Shown here: one piece after another, positions 61,264 to 64,000 of the stretch
Position numbering within the stretch: the stretch's first letter is position 1
How the letters are laid out: each line of letters starts with the position of its first letter
Assembly: GCF_019649055.1 (NCBI RefSeq)
Contig: NW_026570330.1
Location: 62,001 to 126,000 of the forward strand
Reading direction: 5' to 3'
Source of the DNA: Paramacrobiotus metropolitanus
Taxonomy: Eukaryota > Tardigrada > Eutardigrada > Parachela > Macrobiotidae
Length of the DNA stretch: 64,000 nucleotides
Translations under genes and position numbers: made by a program
Notes under the pieces: generated by a model
The model's input: the letters and a program-made list of their open reading frames with translations, nothing else
What the model was told of the DNA's origin: nothing
The model's database searches: none

Positions 61264-64000
61264 AGTTTTTGCGCTCGTATTCGTAAACTGGTGCACATAA
61301 ATGTGACTGTATGCTTGCAAAATGGAGTTTGTTGCAAGTGTACTCGTATTGCAAAATTTACATTTATGGTGCGCGGTTGTTGTCTCGGATAAAGAAACTG
61401 AACATACCTTCGGCCAGCGTTTTATTTCGTTTTGGTGACTATAAGTTCTATAACGATGTGTGTTTGCAAGCGGATAACTTTTCGTCCTGAATTTGCACAA
61501 CTGCTTATCGAGTACCGACATTCATTCTGCCGATCCAATACAAGCCCGTCAATCAACGTCAAAATGCAATCTGATGCATATACTGTAGATGCTACTTTTA
61601 CATGCGCCGGTACTATAGCACAAAATGTTGTGTAAGTACTAAGTACTTGTCCTTGCATCCATGTATTTGCAAATTTCAAAACGATTTTTTTAAGTTTTTA
61701 AAATTCCTTCTCAAAAAATGGAAAACATTGTAGAACTATGGTTTTAAAACGATCTTCTACATAAATTATTTCCGTGCATTTATGCACGAAATTTGAAGCG
61801 ATTTGCTCGATAATGTTTACTAGATTCGTTGGAATTTTGTTTCTCCCATAACTCCACAGCCAGATGCAGCTCGAAGAAATAGTTTTCAACTTTCCAAACC
61901 CTGTATACGTACAGTACGTGTCAATCGCCATCTGGATACAAATATCACAAATCCGTGCAGAACTATGTGTCTGAGGGTGCCCGACAGGAAAGTTCTCGTC
62001 TATGTATACGGATTTTGTACTGTGTAGTGTGTATCACCGGCACACTTTGCTTATTTAAATGTCCATTTATATTTTATATGCAATGTTGTCCATTCGTACC
62101 GCACATACAGTACATCATGCCGCCTCTCTTCATTTAATGGAGCTACAGTAAATCAAAGCACAGATTACATGGCATTTACAGGAGCGGTGATCCTTTGTTT
62201 TACGCGTATCCGCATGCTCAAAGTAAACTGATTTTTCGGTTCATCAGACTGATTGCAGTACTGCAAAAACGTTAATTCTTATCAACATTTATGCAGTAGT
62301 GTTAATTGTTATTATTTAGCGGATGAGCTTCGGAGCTTTAGATACCATAATGAGTGAGCTTTATTAGTGTTTATCGCGTAACTGATCACTGAGCAAGCGG
62401 TGCACCCAGTTCAGAGTTCACCCAACCCGTGCTAATCAGACATCGAGGTGATACTTGCTTTCTGTTGACGACCGAATGCAAAAACAATCTAACAGCCACA
62501 CAGGAAGCATTACATTATAAAGTTAACACACAGCGGAAATGATGTGCACTTACTTTCTAAGTATTGTAATACTGAGCCTGTTTCCGGTGGTACGAAAAGT
62601 GTGGTAGCAGGTCGCTGTTATACCGGTATAAAAGCGGCCTGATAGCACACTTTTTTTCACTACACATTAGAATTCTACAACATACAGCAGCGTGTATGCG
62701 GCTTCCGGTTGTTGTTTGCATAGTTTATAATTATCATCGTTTTGCTTAATTTGAGACAGATTGTGATACCTGTACGTTTTTGCATAGTATCGGCATCCTT
62801 TTGCTGTTGCTCTGCGAACGTCAAATGCGCTGTTGAGCTTCGTGTGACCTTAATTTCTTTTGACGTTGATTTCTTTTAATGGAACGACATATCTCTACTT
62901 AATTATTGCAGACGTCAAGCTTACAAAGATCATCACGCAAAATAACGGTGAAGGCATATTTGATAAAAGGGGTATGGAGCATTATCGATGGAAGAAATGC
63001 CTGAGAATGTTACAACAGGTCTCATAATCTGTTGGAATGTTGTGTCCAACAGATAATGAGACTTGTTGCGACGCTTTTCGGCTGCATGTTTTCGCGACGC
63101 ACGTGGTCCGTTGTATATGTACGGTGATGTACCTAACAGCTACCGGTTCTTTTTCCGTACCTTGGAAAAAGATGTTGGGGTCGAGTGCGCCACAGCCTTG
63201 CTTGTATACGAATTTTATGGTTGCGGTTTGTTTATCTGTGTTTCTGTTAAGACTTATCTGTCCTTGTTGAAATCAAAAACTTTTCTGTAATGTTGTTTTG
63301 TTTCTTAAATTATGCGTCTCGAGGATAAACTAAACTGCACAATGGATAAACAAAACTATACTACGTACTGTACATAAACTACTACTACTAAACTAAACTT
63401 CTTACGATTAGTAAGCTTTTAAAACCTTAGTGCTTTTACGAGCATGAACTACAGTCATCTGAACCGTAAAAGACTAAAAGTATACTCGATGTACACTGTA
63501 CTCGTCATGCAGTTAGCGCCACGACTCGCGCCTCTTTATCGGATGGCGTTAAATAAGGCACTAATCGATAAGTATCGCAGGAGCCATGACCCCTTATTTC
63601 AAGCGTTTTCAAACGGTATTAATACATCAATCGGTTCTTTACATATCCATTGGTGGAACAGAAAATCACGCAGTAAATCACTTCAGTACGTAATACGCTT
63701 CGTCCAACTTCTTACCGATACAAAACGTTGCCTGTACACAAGCAGCATTGCCTCGCATTAAAGCAATACTAATGCTCTGCTTCAAGAACTGAATGGACCG
63801 CTTTTCTTGTATCCGCTCAAAAACCATTTTACCGTCTTCAAAATGAGCATAAATTTAACAAGGAAAGCGTTTTTACTGGCTCTTCAACGTACTTAGGTGT
63901 ACGTTATACATTTTGACAGATATAAATGCTACATGCTTTTCGATTCATCTCTGGCTGGCTTGTAATGTATGATATTAATAGTTGTGCTGTAACGTGGATG
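61264..64000. other. Right end: upstream of GRL-C and intergenic sequence
   Basis: No convincing gene. An isolated TATAAAAGCGGC near 62627 resembles the cluster's TATA boxes, but no peptide ORF follows. A 21-bp imperfect hairpin lies near 63012-63066. Short ORFs near 63037-63290 and 63444-63761 show no features. Confidence 0.45.

Noticed and set aside
60211-61521. A single 436-codon receptor ORF starting at 61521
   Set aside because: The conserved paralogue start is MKISIWN at 61263, and the C-terminal exons follow after a GT donor at 60375. The flanks of the ORF are chance extension.
63037-63761. Short ORFs near the right end
   Set aside because: No signal peptide, domain or relation to any gene in the window.
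1-64000. CRISPR arrays, rRNA or tRNA genes, bacterial operons
   Set aside because: No spaced identical repeats, rRNA or cloverleaf sequence was noticed, and the gene structure is eukaryotic.

Overview
The window is eukaryotic. It has intron-containing genes, TATA-type promoters with AATAAA-like tails, an LTR retrotransposon, hAT and TA-flanked MITEs, R2-type endonuclease fragments and a 7TM gustatory-like receptor array. The receptors and the furin-processed secreted peptides suggest an invertebrate, probably an ecdysozoan (arthropod or tardigrade). I cannot name the species from sequence alone.

Layout. Positions 130-13486 are one 13.4-kb Ty3/gypsy-type LTR retrotransposon (325-bp LTRs with two differences, 4-bp target duplication) carrying gag, protease, pol and an unusual extra coding region (ORF-X) after pol. 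It is young but already broken by short duplications. Its RNA strand is packed with perfect short hairpins and with a GCCGA word. Positions 14-48 kb hold a cluster of 15 small intronless genes for secreted, furin-processed cysteine-knot (ICK/knottin-pattern) peptides, plus three genes of a second, unrecognised secreted peptide family ending in FPIRLPG. Seven divergent pairs account for most of them: four ICK/ICK pairs with 672-721 bp between start codons and three ICK/FPIRLPG pairs with 449-529 bp between. Conserved upstream modules recur. Two ICK paralogues share a frameshift just after the processing site, so they encode a Thr-rich tail instead of a knottin.

Interleaved with the cluster are decayed mobile elements: R2-like endonuclease fragments (30-33.6 kb), gag fragments, several TA-flanked MITEs, a 742-bp foldback element and two near-identical hAT copies with perfect 8-bp target duplications. 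From 39.7 to 61.3 kb three paralogous 7TM chemoreceptor genes lie on the minus strand. Two are pseudogenes (one has a hAT in its first exon) and one is intact with three exons. Between them lie a repeat family ending in a 9-bp minisatellite (CCTAAGAAA), a LINE tail, a gag-like fragment and a secreted LRR-like gene (56.8-58.5 kb). I see no convincing gene from 61.3 to 64 kb.

How it fits together: the ICK and FPIRLPG genes look like one co-regulated secreted-peptide locus that grew by duplication of divergent gene pairs, with the knottin-coding DNA kept nearly identical, perhaps by gene conversion. Mobile elements have accumulated around it. All statements come from reading the sequence; no database was searched, and coordinates of sites read by eye may be off by a base.
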